NCBI RefSeq assembly: GCF_002933315.1 | Contig: NZ_PDKT01000001.1 | Coordinates: forward strand, 186,001 to 250,000 | Source: Candidatus Pantoea edessiphila | GTDB taxonomy: Bacteria; Pseudomonadota; Gammaproteobacteria; Enterobacterales; Enterobacteriaceae | Direction: 5' to 3' | DNA length: 64,000 bases | Shown: positions 30,853 through 42,225 of the stretch, in pieces | How positions within the stretch are numbered: the first letter of the stretch is position 1 | Layout of the letters: each line of letters starts with the position of its first letter | The notes under the pieces: generated by a model | The model's database searches: none | Told to the model about the DNA's origin: nothing | The model's input: the letters and a program-made list of their open reading frames with translations, nothing else | Made by a program: the position numbers and the translations under genes

Positions 30853-31605
30853 ATGAATACACTAGTGACACTTGAAAACATATCGGTAATATATGATAGT
30901 CAATCTGTAGTAAATAATATTAGTATTTCGCTAAAATCAAATCATATATTAACATTAATAGGTCCTAATGGTGCTGGAAAATCCACTTTAGTGCATGTAA
31001 TATTAGGTTTGTTAAAACCATCATCTGGTAAGATCAATAGAATCTCAGGATTAAAAATTGGATACGTTCCACAAAAATTGCATATTGATCAAACTTTGCC
31101 TATTACAGTTAATAGATTTATGGAATTATCTCCTGGTAGCAACAATGATCAAATTTTAGCAGCTCTTAAAAGAGTCCATGCTAGCTATTTATTACATTCA
31201 TCATTGCAAAAATTATCAGGAGGAGAAATGCAAAGAGTTTTAATATCTAGAGCAATACTTAAGCAACCACAATTATTAGTGTTAGATGAACCTACTCAAG
31301 GTATGGATATACAGGGTCAAATTGCAATATATGATTTAATAGATAGATTGCGACATGAATTACATTGTGGAGTATTAATGGTTTCTCATGATTTACATTT
31401 AGTAATGGCAAAAACTGACGAAGTTGTTTGTCTTAACCATCATATTTGTTGTTCTGGCAGTTCAGAATCAGTATCAAGACATCCAGAATTTATATCTATG
31501 TTTGGTTTAAAAAATATAAAACAATTAGCAATATATCGTCATCATGGAAATTATTGTTCTCTTCACAAAGATATTATTAAAAAAAACAAGGATTATTATG
31601 ATTGA
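30853..31605 (+). CDS. znuC: Zinc ABC transporter ATP-binding protein
   Basis: ATPase of the ZnuABC zinc importer. It has 250 residues (E. coli 251). Walker [10 protein letters not shown] is near residues 38-46, followed by the Q-loop ([10 protein letters not shown]), the signature [14 protein letters not shown], Walker [11 protein letters not shown] and the switch His VSHDLHLVM. It overlaps znuB by eight bases, so the two are translated together. It is divergent from znuA. Confidence 0.97.
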   Translation: MNTLVTLENISVIYDSQSVVNNISISLKSNHILTLIGPNGAGKSTLVHVILGLLKPSSGKINRISGLKIGYVPQKLHIDQTLPITVNRFMELSPGSNNDQILAALKRVHASYLLHSSLQKLSGGEMQRVLISRAILKQPQLLVLDEPTQGMDIQGQIAIYDLIDRLRHELHCGVLMVSHDLHLVMAKTDEVVCLNHHICCSGSSESVSRHPEFISMFGLKNIKQLAIYRHHGNYCSLHKDIIKKNKDYYD

Positions 31606-32380
31606 TATTTTATTACCAGCTTGGTTAGGTGGTATTATATTAGTATTAGCAGCTGGTCCTTTAGGTTGTTTTGTTGTCTGGCATAAGTTGTCATGCTTTG
31701 GTGATACTTTAGCACATTCTTCAATACTTGGTATTGCACTGGGTATATTATTTAATATCAATCCTCATTACACTTTAATTATTTTGATAATATGTATAAC
31801 TTTAAGTTTAACAATTATTGAAAATCGTCCGCAATTAAGTATGGATACTTTTTTGGGCATCTTAGCACATAGTGCACTTTCACTTGGTTTAGTAATTGTT
31901 GGTTTAATATCTAACGTTAGATTAGATTTAATCTCATATTTATTTGGAGATTTATTATCAATCAATTTTAACGACTTATGGATAATAATAATTACTACGA
32001 TTATAGTTTTAATAGTATTAATTTGGAAATGGAGTGCTTTTTTACTAATATCGATAAATAAAGAAATTGCAATAATTGACGGTATAAATGTTAAACATAC
32101 CCGTTTAATTTTGATGTTTTTAACAGCTGTGTTAATAAGCATATCAATAAAATTTGTAGGAGCTTTAATTATTACCTCATTACTTATTATTCCAGCTTCT
32201 ACAGCAAGATATTTTTCTAAATCTCCAGAACAAATGGCTATTTTAGCAACTATAGTAGGAATTATATCGGTTACTGGTGGTCTAATTATATCAGCTTATT
32301 ATGATACGCCGGCTGCTCCTTCTGTAGTATTATGTTCAACTTTTATGTTTATAATTGGTATAATATACAACAGGAATTAG
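31598..32380 (+). CDS. znuB: Zinc ABC transporter permease
   Basis: Membrane subunit of the zinc importer. It has 260 residues (E. coli 261) from ATG 31598, which gives [20 protein letters not shown], aligned with [20 protein letters not shown]; the longer frame from 31544 lies inside znuC and is rejected. AAGGA at 31588-31592 is the ribosome-binding site. It is polytopic. Conserved stretches are [50 protein letters not shown] and [20 protein letters not shown]. It is convergent with ruvB, only five bases apart. Confidence 0.96.
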   Translation: MIDILLPAWLGGIILVLAAGPLGCFVVWHKLSCFGDTLAHSSILGIALGILFNINPHYTLIILIICITLSLTIIENRPQLSMDTFLGILAHSALSLGLVIVGLISNVRLDLISYLFGDLLSINFNDLWIIIITTIIVLIVLIWKWSAFLLISINKEIAIIDGINVKHTRLILMFLTAVLISISIKFVGALIITSLLIIPASTARYFSKSPEQMAILATIVGIISVTGGLIISAYYDTPAAPSVVLCSTFMFIIGIIYNRN

Positions 32381-32385
32381 TATTT

Positions 32386-33396
32386 TTAATGATTATCATG
32401 TTTATCGAAATGATTGTAAGCATATCTTGTTGCTATACGACCTCTAGGTGTTCTTTGAATAAAACCTTTATAAATTAAAAATGGTTCAATTACATCTTCA
32501 ATCATCTCACGTTTTTCACCAATAGCTGATGCAAGATTATCCAACCCTACTGGTCCACCCATAAATTTGTCTATGAGAATCAAAAGAAATTTACGATCAA
32601 TATAATCAAAACCTTCTTTATCAATATCTAACATTCTAAGAGCTTCAGTTGAAACTTCTTTACTTAAATTACCATTAGCACAAACATCAGCAAAATCTCT
32701 AACGCGACGCAATAAACGGTTTGCAATACGTGGAGTACCACGTGCACGACATGCTATTTCTAATGCACTTTCTTCACTAATAGTTAAACCTAAGTAATTA
32801 GCACTCCTAATAATAATATTTTGTAGGTCTTTTGTATTGTAAAATTCCAAACGTTGAATTATACCGAAACGGTCATGTAAAGGTGAAGTCAAAGATCCAG
32901 CACGAGTAGTTGCTCCAATAAGAGTAAAAGGTGGTAATTCAAGTTTGATAGAACGAGCTGCAGGACCTTCGCCAATTATAATGTCTAATCTATAATCTTC
33001 CATAGCAGGGTATAACATTTCTTCTAGAATTGAAGATAAACGATGAATTTCATCAATAAAAAGAATACCATGAGGTTCAAGATTAGTTAACATAGCTGCT
33101 AAATCTCCAGCTTTTTCTAGTGCTGGTCCTGAAGTAATTGATAAATTAGTATTCATTTCATTCGCAATAACATTTGCTAATGTTGTTTTTCCTAAACCGG
33201 GTGGACCAAAAATTAATAAATGATCCAGAGCATGACCACGCAATTTTGCTGCCTTTATAAAAATTTTCATTTGATTACTTACTTGTTCTTGACCAATATA
33301 TTCTTTAAGTAATTTAGGACGAATATTCCTATTAATATTTTCATTTTCTTTTTTATTTATAAAGGAATCAACAATTAAACTATCATGTTCTATCAT
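32386..33396 (-). CDS. ruvB: Holliday junction branch-migration helicase RuvB
   Basis: AAA+ hexameric motor that, with RuvA, drives Holliday junction branch migration. It has 336 residues, the E. coli length. [14 protein letters not shown] is followed by Walker [10 protein letters not shown] (about 62-70), Walker B LFIDEIHR, sensor 1 [12 protein letters not shown], the arginine-finger region PLHDRFG and the C-terminal winged helix. It lies eight bases after ruvA, forming a ruvAB operon. All of RuvABC is kept in this window, which is notable in a reduced genome. Confidence 0.97.
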   Translation of the reverse strand: MIEHDSLIVDSFINKKENENINRNIRPKLLKEYIGQEQVSNQMKIFIKAAKLRGHALDHLLIFGPPGLGKTTLANVIANEMNTNLSITSGPALEKAGDLAAMLTNLEPHGILFIDEIHRLSSILEEMLYPAMEDYRLDIIIGEGPAARSIKLELPPFTLIGATTRAGSLTSPLHDRFGIIQRLEFYNTKDLQNIIIRSANYLGLTISEESALEIACRARGTPRIANRLLRRVRDFADVCANGNLSKEVSTEALRMLDIDKEGFDYIDRKFLLILIDKFMGGPVGLDNLASAIGEKREMIEDVIEPFLIYKGFIQRTPRGRIATRYAYNHFDKHDNH

Positions 33397-33404
33397 AATT
33401 TACC

Positions 33405-34019
33405 TCAAACAATCTTACGCAATGCTATTTTAATTAAATTTTCACAATTCTTTTCATTTGATTTATCTAATCCAATTATCATTTTTTGAGCTTCTTTAGA
33501 TTTATAACCTAAAGCGATTAAAGCTGCAATTGCCTCGGCTTCTACATCAGTAATACTTGATATTGATGAATTTATAATAGTAAATTCTGCATTATTTTCA
33601 CATAAACCATTATACATCTTTTTAAAAACATCTTTCATTTCAATAATTAAATGTCTGGCAGTTTTTTTCCCTACACCAGGTAATTTAATTAATGTATTTA
33701 TTTCTTCTTGTTCTATAGAAATTATAAATTGTTTAGCTGACATACTAGATAGTATAGATAAAGCTAGTTTGGGACCGATTCCGGTTACTTTAATTAATTC
33801 CCGAAATAATATACGTTCTTGTTTACTATTAAATCCAAATAATAATTGAATATCTTTTCTTACTATGAAATGAATAAAAATTGTTGTTTTTTTGTTTAGT
33901 TCAGGTAGTTTATAAAAACAAGTCATTGGCATGTTAATTTCATAACCTACTCCATAAACTTCAAGTAAAACCATAGGGGGATGTTTTTCTAGAATATTGC
34001 CTGTTAATTGACCAATCAC
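33405..34019 (-). CDS. ruvA: Holliday junction DNA-binding protein RuvA
   Basis: Tetrameric junction-binding protein that loads RuvB. It has 204 residues (E. coli 203). The OB-fold N-terminus MIGQLTGNILEKHPPMVLLE, the helix-hairpin-helix motifs KVTGIGPKLALSILS and KLPGVGKKTARHLIIEMKD, and the C-terminal RuvB-interaction domain (ALGYKSKEAQKMI) are all present. The linker before the C-terminal domain is Asn/Ser-rich. It is first in the ruvAB pair, 110 bases after ruvC. Confidence 0.96.
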   Translation of the reverse strand: MIGQLTGNILEKHPPMVLLEVYGVGYEINMPMTCFYKLPELNKKTTIFIHFIVRKDIQLLFGFNSKQERILFRELIKVTGIGPKLALSILSSMSAKQFIISIEQEEINTLIKLPGVGKKTARHLIIEMKDVFKKMYNGLCENNAEFTIINSSISSITDVEAEAIAALIALGYKSKEAQKMIIGLDKSNEKNCENLIKIALRKIV

Positions 34020-34129
34020 TAAAATTAATTCCTTAAAAATTAGATAATATAAAATATTATTTATATTGGGTTTTTATTGCTTATTTTTATTGAAATATAA
34101 AAAATTATTTATTTTTATTAAAAAATATT

Positions 34130-34594
34130 TTACTGTTTATTAAAAAAATGATGAGTAATAGCAATTGCTAATGCATCAGAAGCATCAACTGATGGATTTG
34201 CAGATAATTTTAATAACATTTTAACCATATATTGCACTTGGTTTTTTTTTGCATGTCCAATACCAACGACAGTTTTTTTTACCTGATTAGCTGTATATTC
34301 AAACATAGGTATATTAACAGCAGCAGCTATTGCTGCACCTCTTGCATGTCCCAGTTTCAATGCTGAGTGTGCATTTTTAGACATAAAAATCCGCTCAATA
34401 GCGAAACAGTCTGGTGAAAAATCTTTAATAATTTTACTTAAGCCATTATAAATTAACTTTAAACTAATAGATAATTCAGTTGTGTTTGTAAAAATATAAC
34501 CGCTATTTATATAATAAATTTTACTATTGTTTCTACTAATAAGCCCATAACCAGTACAACGGGATCCTGGATCAATACCTAAGATGATAGACAT
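34130..34594 (-). CDS. ruvC: Holliday junction resolvase RuvC
   Basis: Dimeric endonuclease that resolves Holliday junctions. It has 154 residues against 173 in E. coli: the dispensable basic C-terminal tail is missing. Acidic active-site residues are visible: Asp in [10 protein letters not shown], Glu in FAIERIFM, and two Asp in [14 protein letters not shown]. Two tandem ATGs occur at 34597 and 34594; the second gives [12 protein letters not shown], like E. coli [12 protein letters not shown], with AGAG upstream. An in-frame A9 run (read on this strand) encodes the Lys-Lys-Asn in GHAKKNQV. yebC and nudB, which lie upstream in E. coli, are absent. Confidence 0.95.
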   Translation of the reverse strand: MSIILGIDPGSRCTGYGLISRNNSKIYYINSGYIFTNTTELSISLKLIYNGLSKIIKDFSPDCFAIERIFMSKNAHSALKLGHARGAAIAAAVNIPMFEYTANQVKKTVVGIGHAKKNQVQYMVKMLLKLSANPSVDASDALAIAITHHFFNKQ

Positions 34595-34834
34595 CATAAA
34601 TCTCTAACTTTAAGAAATTGATGTTACAATAATATTGTTTAATTTTTTATAAATTTTATTAATCATAATAATTAGCTAAAAGATACATATATAATATATT
34701 ATTACAATTAATAACGATAAAATAACACAATAAATCAATTTTATAAATTAAAAAATTGATTTTAAACACTGAATCTTATTCACCTAATTATATAAAACAA
34801 TTAAATTATTGCATATATTATCATGTTATTTATG

Positions 34835-36604
34835 TTAATTATTAATTTTTATTATTTGAAGACCTAATTCTAATAAAAATTTTGAATTTATTTCACTAGG
34901 AGAATTTGTCATTAAACAAGAAGCAGAAGTAGTTTTTGGAAATGCAATAACATCACGTATATTGTTTGTATCTGTTAATAGCATTGTTAAACGATCTAAA
35001 CCAAAAGCAATACCAGCATGAGGTGGTGTACCAAATTTCAATGCTTCTAGTAAAAAACCAAACTTATTTTTTTGTTCATTTTTTGAAATACCAAGTATAT
35101 CAAATACAGTTTGTTGCATTTTAATATTGTCTATACGAACTGAACCACTTCCAATTTCACAACCATTAATTACCATATCATATGCATTAGCTATTACATC
35201 AGTAGGATTAATATTTATTAGTTCTTCACAAGTAACTTGCGGTGCAGTAAATGGATGATGTGTTGCAGATAAAAATCCATTTTTATCCATAGTAAACATT
35301 GGAAAATCAACAACCCAAAGAGGAGCAAAGGTATTATCATCAAAAATATTTAAATCTTGGCCCAACTTAATACGCAATGCACCAAGCGCATCTGTTGTTA
35401 CTTTAAAACTATCAGCAATAATTATTATTAAATCTCCATCAAGAGCTTTAGTTCTTTTAATGAAATTTTCAGCTATTTTTTGATCAAAAAATTTTACTAT
35501 TGAACCTTGAATACCTTTAATGCCATTTGAACAACTATTTATTTTAATACAAATTAGTTTTTTAACACCATAATTACTGATAAAATTACTATATTCGTTA
35601 ATTTTTTTTCTACTAATTTTTGCACCATTCGGTATACGTAATGCAGCAATGCGTTTTTTAAAATTATGTGAATTCATTTCGAATAAATCCACATTCGTAT
35701 CATTGAATAGATCATCAATATCTATTATTTGCATTGGATTGCGTAAATCAGGTTTATCTGATCCATAAATTCGTATGGCTTCTTTAAAAGTTATCTGTGG
35801 GAATGGACCAAGATCAATCCCTTTTATATGTATCCAAAGATTTCTAATTAAACATTCCATAATATTACGTATTTGATATGCATTAACAAAAGAAGCTTCA
35901 ATATCAATTTGAGTAAATTCTTGTTGACGATCAGATCGTAAGTCTTCATCTCGAAAACATTTAACTATCTGATAATATCTATCGAATCCAGCAATCATCA
36001 GAAGTTGTTTAAACAATTGAGGAGATTGCGGTAAAGAATAAAATTTACCTTTATGTATTCTACTAGGTACTACATAATCACGAGCACCTTCTGGAGTTGT
36101 TTTTGTTAAAACTGGAGTTTCGATATCAAGAAATCCCTCTTTATGCATAAAACAACGAATGAAGTTAGTAATTTTAGAGCGAGATATTAATCTTTTAGTT
36201 ATCTCTGGACGACGTAAATCTAAATATCTATATTTCAAGCAGGTGTCTTCTTTACTGTTTTTATTAAAATCTAACGGTAACGGATCAGATCTATTAATAA
36301 CTTTTAAAAGATTACCTACAATTTCTATATTCCCTGTTTCCATTTTAGGATTTATATTTTTTGCTTCACGTGCTTGCACAATGCCTGTAATTTGAATACA
36401 AAATTCATTTCTTATTTTAGAAGCTAATTTAAAGGTATTGTTATCAGTATGACAATTAAAAAAAACTTGTACGATACCTTCACGATCTCTCATTTCCATA
36501 AAAATCATACTACCAAAATTACGAAAACTACTTACCCAACCACAAATAGTTACTTCTTGACCTATATGAACTGAGTTTATTTGGCCACAATATATCGTAC
36601 GCAT
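34835..36604 (-). CDS. aspS: Aspartyl-tRNA synthetase
   Basis: Class II synthetase that charges tRNA-Asp. It has 589 residues (E. coli 590). The N-terminal OB-fold anticodon domain ([39 protein letters not shown]) is followed by motif 2 ([18 protein letters not shown]), the bacterial GAD insertion domain (about 290-410) and motif 3 ([12 protein letters not shown]). It appears complete. It is monocistronic, with non-coding DNA on both sides. Confidence 0.97.
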   Translation of the reverse strand: MRTIYCGQINSVHIGQEVTICGWVSSFRNFGSMIFMEMRDREGIVQVFFNCHTDNNTFKLASKIRNEFCIQITGIVQAREAKNINPKMETGNIEIVGNLLKVINRSDPLPLDFNKNSKEDTCLKYRYLDLRRPEITKRLISRSKITNFIRCFMHKEGFLDIETPVLTKTTPEGARDYVVPSRIHKGKFYSLPQSPQLFKQLLMIAGFDRYYQIVKCFRDEDLRSDRQQEFTQIDIEASFVNAYQIRNIMECLIRNLWIHIKGIDLGPFPQITFKEAIRIYGSDKPDLRNPMQIIDIDDLFNDTNVDLFEMNSHNFKKRIAALRIPNGAKISRKKINEYSNFISNYGVKKLICIKINSCSNGIKGIQGSIVKFFDQKIAENFIKRTKALDGDLIIIIADSFKVTTDALGALRIKLGQDLNIFDDNTFAPLWVVDFPMFTMDKNGFLSATHHPFTAPQVTCEELININPTDVIANAYDMVINGCEIGSGSVRIDNIKMQQTVFDILGISKNEQKNKFGFLLEALKFGTPPHAGIAFGLDRLTMLLTDTNNIRDVIAFPKTTSASCLMTNSPSEINSKFLLELGLQIIKINN

Positions 36605-36965
36605 AATAGATATTTATCCTTCGATTAAAATTAGCATTAAAATCATGATTTTTTAATAACTTTATATTAAAAATAACATTAATTTTTATCAAAAATTTTT
36701 AATATTTAAAAAATAATGATCATAAATATATTTTAAATTTTTATATCATAAATTATTTTATCAATCTATATAATATATGGTTAAAATATTTGTAAATTAG
36801 TATTTTTATATTATTCAATATTATTGAAGTGAAATTTAAACATATTTATATTTAAGTTGTATATTTAGTTATTAATCATATCTTTCAATGCGATCATTTC
36901 ATTGTTGAGGTAATTTTTAATTGTTATTAAAATAATATAAATAATATCAATTTTTGGTTATAAAC
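36605..36965. other. 361-bp non-coding gap between divergent aspS and cmoA
   Basis: This interval must hold the promoters of both divergent genes. I see no gene, no strong palindrome and no convincing -35/-10 pair that stands out from the AT-rich background. GAGG at 36907-36910 is too far from the cmoA start to be its ribosome-binding site. Confidence 0.4.
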
Positions 36966-37694
36966 ATGAGCAATCGAGATACTCTATATTCAACACCCAT
37001 TGAAAAAATAGGTGACTGGGTATTTGATGAAAAAATAGCAAAAGTATTTCCTGATATGATCCAACGTTCAATACCTGGATATTCTATCATCATTTCTATG
37101 ATCGGTACTTTATCAAAAAGTTTCGTCACATCTAATAGCAATATATATGATTTGGGTTGTTCTCTAGGAGCAGTTACCTTATCCGTTTGTTATAATATTA
37201 TTGCATCTAATTGCACTATTATTGCAGTAGATAAATCTTCAGATATGATAAAAAATTGTCAGAGTCATATAGATAGTATTAAATCTAAAAATACTATAAT
37301 TGTCATGGAAGCTGATATTTTAGATGTCAATATTGAAAATGCATCTATGGTAGTATTAAATTTTACTCTACAATTTCTTAAACCATCAACTCGTTTGAAA
37401 TTAATAAAAAAAATCTGGCAAGGATTGAATCCATGTGGAATATTAATTTTATCAGAAAAAATAAATTTTAAAGATAATAAAATTAATGAATTAATATCAA
37501 ATATGCATTATAATTTCAAAATTGCTAATGATTATAGTACTCTACAAATTCATCAAAAAAACAAAATGTTAGAAAATGTTATGTTTACTGATAGTATAAA
37601 AACTCATAAAAACAGGTTAAAACAAGCTGGTTTTTCTCATGTAGAAGTTTGGTTTCAATGCTTTAATTTTTGTTCTTTAATAGCATTAAAATGA
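36966..37694 (+). CDS. cmoA: Carboxy-S-adenosylmethionine synthase
   Basis: Makes carboxy-SAM from SAM and prephenate, the donor for the cmo5U34 wobble modification. It has 242 residues (E. coli 247). ATG 36966 gives [20 protein letters not shown], aligned with [20 protein letters not shown]; the upstream in-frame TTG at 36954 is rejected. SAM-binding motif [14 protein letters not shown], then [15 protein letters not shown] and [18 protein letters not shown], are conserved. Its ATGA stop-start overlap with cmoB indicates a coupled operon. Confidence 0.96.
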   Translation: MSNRDTLYSTPIEKIGDWVFDEKIAKVFPDMIQRSIPGYSIIISMIGTLSKSFVTSNSNIYDLGCSLGAVTLSVCYNIIASNCTIIAVDKSSDMIKNCQSHIDSIKSKNTIIVMEADILDVNIENASMVVLNFTLQFLKPSTRLKLIKKIWQGLNPCGILILSEKINFKDNKINELISNMHYNFKIANDYSTLQIHQKNKMLENVMFTDSIKTHKNRLKQAGFSHVEVWFQCFNFCSLIALK

Positions 37695-38659
37695 TAAATT
37701 TTGAAAATTTTTATACACAAATTGCATCAAGCCCTTTGTCACATTGGTTATCTTTGTTAAAGATACAACTTAATGATTGGCAAAATAAAAAATTACATGG
37801 AAATTTTTATGAGTGGTTTAAATCAGTAGAACACCTTCCTTTATTGAATCCACAAAAAATAGATTTAATTTCTGGTATTACAGCAGATTCTAAAAACTTG
37901 AGTAACAGTCAACGCCAAGGAATTAAACAATTATTATATAATCTTGTGCCGTGGCGTAAAGGTCCTTATTCTCTATATGGAATAGATATCAACAGCGAAT
38001 GGCGTTCAGACTGGAAATGGGAAAGATTGTTACCACATATTACTTCTTTAAAAAATAAAATAATTTTAGATGTTGGATGTGGCAATGGATATTACATGTG
38101 GAGAATGCTTGCACATGATACTCATCTGATCATAGGCATAGATCCTACACAATTGTTTTTATGTCAATTTGAATCAATACGCAAATTATTAAATAATAAC
38201 CGTAAATTACATGTATTACCCTTAAGTATTGAACATTTACCTTCGTTAAAGGCATTTGATACAGTTTTTTCAATGGGAGTACTTTATCATAGACGTTTTC
38301 CTATTAAGCATATTTTACAACTAAAAAATCAATTAAAGAGCGGTGGTGAACTAATTTTAGAAACAATAGTCATTAATGATCATGCAAATAAATTATTAAT
38401 ACCTAAAGAAAGGTATGCACAAATGAAAAATACGTACTTTATTCCCACAACTATCTTATTAAAAAATTGGTTAGAACAGATTGATTTTATAAATATACGT
38501 ATTGTTAATTGCACAACTACTACTTGTGAAGAACAGCGCAGTACTAAATGGATGACTAATAAATCTCTTAATACATTTCTAGATCCTTATGATTTTACAA
38601 AAACAATTGAAGGATATCCAGCTCCAGTACGTGCAATATTAATAGCAACAAAACCTTAA
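37691..38659 (+). CDS. cmoB: tRNA U34 carboxymethyltransferase
   Basis: Transfers the carboxymethyl group of carboxy-SAM to 5-hydroxyuridine at tRNA position 34, giving cmo5U. It has 322 residues (E. coli 323). ATG 37691 overlaps the cmoA stop and yields [20 protein letters not shown], like [20 protein letters not shown]; a longer frame from 37670 lies inside cmoA. Conserved motifs are [48 protein letters not shown] and [10 protein letters not shown]. With cmoA it lets UNN anticodons read extra wobble bases. Confidence 0.96.
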   Translation: MINFENFYTQIASSPLSHWLSLLKIQLNDWQNKKLHGNFYEWFKSVEHLPLLNPQKIDLISGITADSKNLSNSQRQGIKQLLYNLVPWRKGPYSLYGIDINSEWRSDWKWERLLPHITSLKNKIILDVGCGNGYYMWRMLAHDTHLIIGIDPTQLFLCQFESIRKLLNNNRKLHVLPLSIEHLPSLKAFDTVFSMGVLYHRRFPIKHILQLKNQLKSGGELILETIVINDHANKLLIPKERYAQMKNTYFIPTTILLKNWLEQIDFINIRIVNCTTTTCEEQRSTKWMTNKSLNTFLDPYDFTKTIEGYPAPVRAILIATKP

Positions 38660-38840
38660 TTTTTCCCAAGAACGTATTTTTAATTTACCCGTAGTAACAA
38701 TGATATTGATTAACAACAATAACATATTTTTTTTATTAACTTTATGATTGCAATATATAAAGTTACTTATATCAAAATCAAACAAAAATTTTAAACACCA
38801 GGAAAATAAATATATTTATAACTATAGTAGGAACTAAAAC

Positions 38841-39983
38841 ATGATATTTAATTTTGATCAGCAAATAGAACGTCGTTATACTGATAGTATAAAATGGAAA
38901 AAATATGAAAATAAAGATATTATACCTTTATGGGTAGCTGATACAGATTTTAAATCACCTGAATGTATTATATCCGCAATTAAAAATAGAGTATCACATG
39001 GTATTTTTGGTTATGCTAACAAACCAACTGTATTAATTGAAACATTTGTTGATTATGTAAATAATAAATTTAAATGGAAATTAAAACCTGATTGGGTTGT
39101 TGTTTTACCAGGCGTAGTAAGTGGTTTAAATTTAACTGTACGTGTTTTTACTTGTAAAAACGAAAAAGTTATTACACCCATTCCAATTTATCCACCATTT
39201 ATTAATGCTGCAAAATTAGCTAATCGAAATCAATTAAATATACCATTAATATTACAAAATAAACGTTGGGTATTAGATCTTGATTTTGCTAAAAATAAAA
39301 TAACACATAAAGAAAAATTATTTATGTTATGTAATCCACAAAATCCTGGAGGAACTGTTTATCAGTATAGTGAACTAAGTGAAATATTGATTTTTGCACA
39401 ACAAAATAATTTAATAGTTTGCTCAGATGAAATTCATTGTGATTTAGTTCTTGAGCCTAATATAAAACATATTCCATTTGCTTCTTTAAGTGATGATGCT
39501 GCCCAGCGTAGTATAACATTTATGTCTCCATCAAAATCTTTTAATATTGCTGGATTAGGTGCTGCTGTAGCAATTATTCCTAACAACTTATTAAGAAAAA
39601 ATTTTATATATGCCAGACAAGGTATTGTTCCAGAAGTTAATATTATTGCTCTTGTAGCTGCTAAAGCTGCATGGCTTGAAGGAAATCAATGGCTGCAGGG
39701 TTTGATTAATTATTTACGTAAAAACCGAGATATATTAGTGTCAGAAATAAATTCAATGAAAAAATTAAAAATGGTATCACCAGAAGCAACATACTTAGGT
39801 TGGATAGATACTAGCAATTTAGATATTGATGATCCAATATTTTATTTTGAACAATACGGATTGGGTTTTTCACCAGGAATCGATTTCGGTAATAAAAATT
39901 TTGTCAGATTTAATTTTGGCTGTACTCGTATTACTCTAGAAAAAGCTATAAAAAGACTTAAACATGCATTGAAAAATTTTTAA
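38841..39983 (+). CDS. PatB/MalY-family PLP-dependent C-S lyase (cystathionine beta-lyase type)
   Basis: Fold-type I PLP enzyme of 380 residues. The PatB/MalY family cleaves C-S bonds of cystathionine or cysteine conjugates and can substitute for MetC in E. coli (family knowledge). Visible motifs are PLWVADTDFKSP at the substrate-entrance region, HGIFGYA, LCNPQNPGGTV, CSDEIHCDLV (PLP-pyridine Asp) and the PLP lysine in MSPSKSFNIAGLG. An SD-like TAGGAAC precedes the ATG. It lies between cmoB and argS, a place where E. coli has no such gene. A role in making homocysteine for methionine is likely but inferred; aminotransferase activity cannot be excluded. Composition matches its neighbours. Confidence 0.8.
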   Translation: MIFNFDQQIERRYTDSIKWKKYENKDIIPLWVADTDFKSPECIISAIKNRVSHGIFGYANKPTVLIETFVDYVNNKFKWKLKPDWVVVLPGVVSGLNLTVRVFTCKNEKVITPIPIYPPFINAAKLANRNQLNIPLILQNKRWVLDLDFAKNKITHKEKLFMLCNPQNPGGTVYQYSELSEILIFAQQNNLIVCSDEIHCDLVLEPNIKHIPFASLSDDAAQRSITFMSPSKSFNIAGLGAAVAIIPNNLLRKNFIYARQGIVPEVNIIALVAAKAAWLEGNQWLQGLINYLRKNRDILVSEINSMKKLKMVSPEATYLGWIDTSNLDIDDPIFYFEQYGLGFSPGIDFGNKNFVRFNFGCTRITLEKAIKRLKHALKNF

Positions 39984-40173
39984 TATATTATATAAAAAAA
40001 CAATTGATAACGAAATTAATATTAATACATTTAATTTTGTCATTAATTAATAAAAAACAGTACATTTTAAATGTTTAACTATAATTAAAAATTTAATTAT
40101 TGAAATAATATGAAAAGTTTTTTATTAATTATATTTAACTGTAAATAATTTATTTAAAAATAAGGTGAATTAT

Positions 40174-41913
40174 TTGAATATTAAAGTTTTAATTTCAGAG
40201 AGAATTATTGAAGCCATGATCTTATCTGGTATATCCAAAGCAGATTGTAATCCCCAAGTTCGTCAAACATCTAAACTACAATTTGGTAATTACCAAGTAA
40301 ATGGTATTATATTTTTAGCTAAAAAACTAAAAAAATCACCAATATCTTTATCTAAAGAAATAATTCAAAATCTTGATATAACAGATATAGCTAGTAAAGT
40401 AGAAATTGCAGGAATAGGTTTTATTAATATATTTATTGATATAAGATGGATGGAAAAGCAAGCAAAAAATATGTTGATACTACCAAATTTAGGTTGTACT
40501 CCAATTAAACCACAAACTATTATTTTAGATTATTCCTCACCAAATATAGCTAAAGAAATGCACGTAGGTCATCTACGTTCAACAATTATAGGTGATGCTA
40601 TGGCACATACATTTGAATTTATTGGTCATAATGTTATTCGTGCTAATCATATTGGAGATTGGGGTACACAGTTTGGTATGTTAATTGCTTTCATTGAAGG
40701 CAAAAAAAATATAAGTCATATTGATATGAATTTATCAATAAAAGATCTAGAAGAATGTTATCGTCAAGCAAAATATATGTATGAAACAGATCCAAGTTTT
40801 GCTGATATCACAAGAAAATATGTTTTAAAATTACAAAAAGGTGATCAAAAATGTCTGATGATATGGAAAAAAATAGTTAATCTAAGCATTAATCAAAATC
40901 AAAAAATATATGATCGTTTAAATGTAACATTAACGCATAAAGATATTATGGGCGAAAGTTTATATAAAAATATGTTACCTGAAATTGTTGATGATTTAAT
41001 ATCAAAAGGTCTAGCAGTAAAAAGTCAAGGTGCTACTGTTGTTTTTTTAAATGAATTTAAAAATAAAACAGGAAAATCAATGGGAGTAATTATTCAAAAA
41101 AAAGATGGAGGATACTTATATTCTACTATTGATATTGCTTGTGCTAAATATAGATATGAAAAATTAAAAGCAAACCGCATTATATACTATACTGATTCAC
41201 GTCAAAATCAACATTTATTGCAAGTTTGGTCTATTGTAAGAAAAGCAAGATATGTTCCTAACTCTGTTGTGTTTGAACATCATGCATTTGGTATGATCTT
41301 AGATAAAAATAATAATCCATTTAAAACAAGATCTGGTGATACTATAAAATTATCTGAATTATTGGATGAATCATTTAGAAGAGCATATAAATTAGTAAAA
41401 AATAAAAATCCGAATATTAATCAAGATAAAGCTAAAAATTTAGCAGAAACAATTGGCATTAGTGCTATTAAGTATTCAGAGTTATCAAAAAATAGAACTA
41501 CTGATTATATTTTCAATTGGGATCAAATGTTAGCGTTTGAAGGTAATACTGCTCCTTATATGCAATATGCCTATACACGTTTAATTTCAATATTTCACAA
41601 ATCAGGAATTGATATGCATCTTTTAGATGCAAAAATAATAATTACTAATTATCAAGAAGAAATATTAGTCATGTGTTTATTACAATTTGAAGAGGCAATT
41701 ACTCAAGTTGCAAATAATGGTACTCCTCATATCATTTGTAATTATCTATATCAATTAACCAGTAAATTCTCTAATTTTTATGAAAATTGTTCTGTTTTAA
41801 ATGCAGAAAATATATCAATTAAAAATAGTCGTCTACAATTATGTTATTTAACTTCTAGAGTATTAAGTCAAGGTTTTAATATATTAGGTATAAAGGTATT
41901 AAAAAACATGTAA
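40174..41913 (+). CDS. argS: Arginyl-tRNA synthetase
   Basis: Class I synthetase charging tRNA-Arg. It has 579 residues from a TTG start at 40174 (E. coli 577). This start is chosen because AAGGTG at 40162-40167 is correctly spaced and MNIKVLISERIIEAM aligns with MNIQALLSEKVRQAM; the GTG at 40165 is part of the ribosome-binding site. The N-terminal Add-1 domain, the HIGH-equivalent HVGHLRST in APN-type context (SSPNIAKEMHVGHLRST), the insertion, the catalytic loop around FKTRSGDTIKLSELLDE and the C-terminal DALR domain are present. Confidence 0.96.
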   Translation: MNIKVLISERIIEAMILSGISKADCNPQVRQTSKLQFGNYQVNGIIFLAKKLKKSPISLSKEIIQNLDITDIASKVEIAGIGFINIFIDIRWMEKQAKNMLILPNLGCTPIKPQTIILDYSSPNIAKEMHVGHLRSTIIGDAMAHTFEFIGHNVIRANHIGDWGTQFGMLIAFIEGKKNISHIDMNLSIKDLEECYRQAKYMYETDPSFADITRKYVLKLQKGDQKCLMIWKKIVNLSINQNQKIYDRLNVTLTHKDIMGESLYKNMLPEIVDDLISKGLAVKSQGATVVFLNEFKNKTGKSMGVIIQKKDGGYLYSTIDIACAKYRYEKLKANRIIYYTDSRQNQHLLQVWSIVRKARYVPNSVVFEHHAFGMILDKNNNPFKTRSGDTIKLSELLDESFRRAYKLVKNKNPNINQDKAKNLAETIGISAIKYSELSKNRTTDYIFNWDQMLAFEGNTAPYMQYAYTRLISIFHKSGIDMHLLDAKIIITNYQEEILVMCLLQFEEAITQVANNGTPHIICNYLYQLTSKFSNFYENCSVLNAENISIKNSRLQLCYLTSRVLSQGFNILGIKVLKNM

Positions 41914-42062
41914 TAATCTTTAAAATATATCAATTACAAACAATAGATTACAAGCAATATTCTCAATATATCTAAATTATAGTTCATGTCTAATAAAATA
42001 TTATATAAAATAGATTATGTAATATATATTAATAAATACATGATGCTACCATAACAAATAAT

Positions 42063-42149
42063 GGTGAGATGTCCGAGTGGTTTAAGGAGCACGTCTGGAA
42101 AATGTGTATACGTAAATACGTATCGAGGGTTCGAATCCCTCTCTCACCG
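42063..42149 (+). tRNA. tRNA-Ser (anticodon GGA)
   Basis: The 87-base class II tRNA closely matches E. coli tRNA-Ser(GGA). The acceptor stem GGTGAGA (42063-42069) pairs with TCTCACC (42142-42148), discriminator G. The anticodon loop CTGGAAA gives GGA. A long variable arm (GTGTATACGTAAATACGTATC region) and the T loop GGTTCGAATCC are clear. CCA is not encoded. It decodes UCC/UCU. It is followed by a strong stem-loop. Confidence 0.95.
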
Positions 42150-42165
42150 ATAAATAAATTTTTAA

Positions 42166-42194
42166 AGTCTGCTTTTTTTTGAAAAAAGCAGACT
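42166..42194. terminator. 13-bp stem terminator between tRNA-Ser and putP
   Basis: AGTCTGC plus six T (42166-42178) pairs perfectly with six A plus GCAGACT (42182-42194) around a 3-base loop. On the minus strand it is followed by TTTAAAAATTTATTTA, a U-rich tail, so it can end putP; it can equally end the tRNA transcript from the other side. Confidence 0.8.
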
Positions 42195-42225
42195 CTGTAA
42201 AAAATATCAATAAATTATTTACAAA

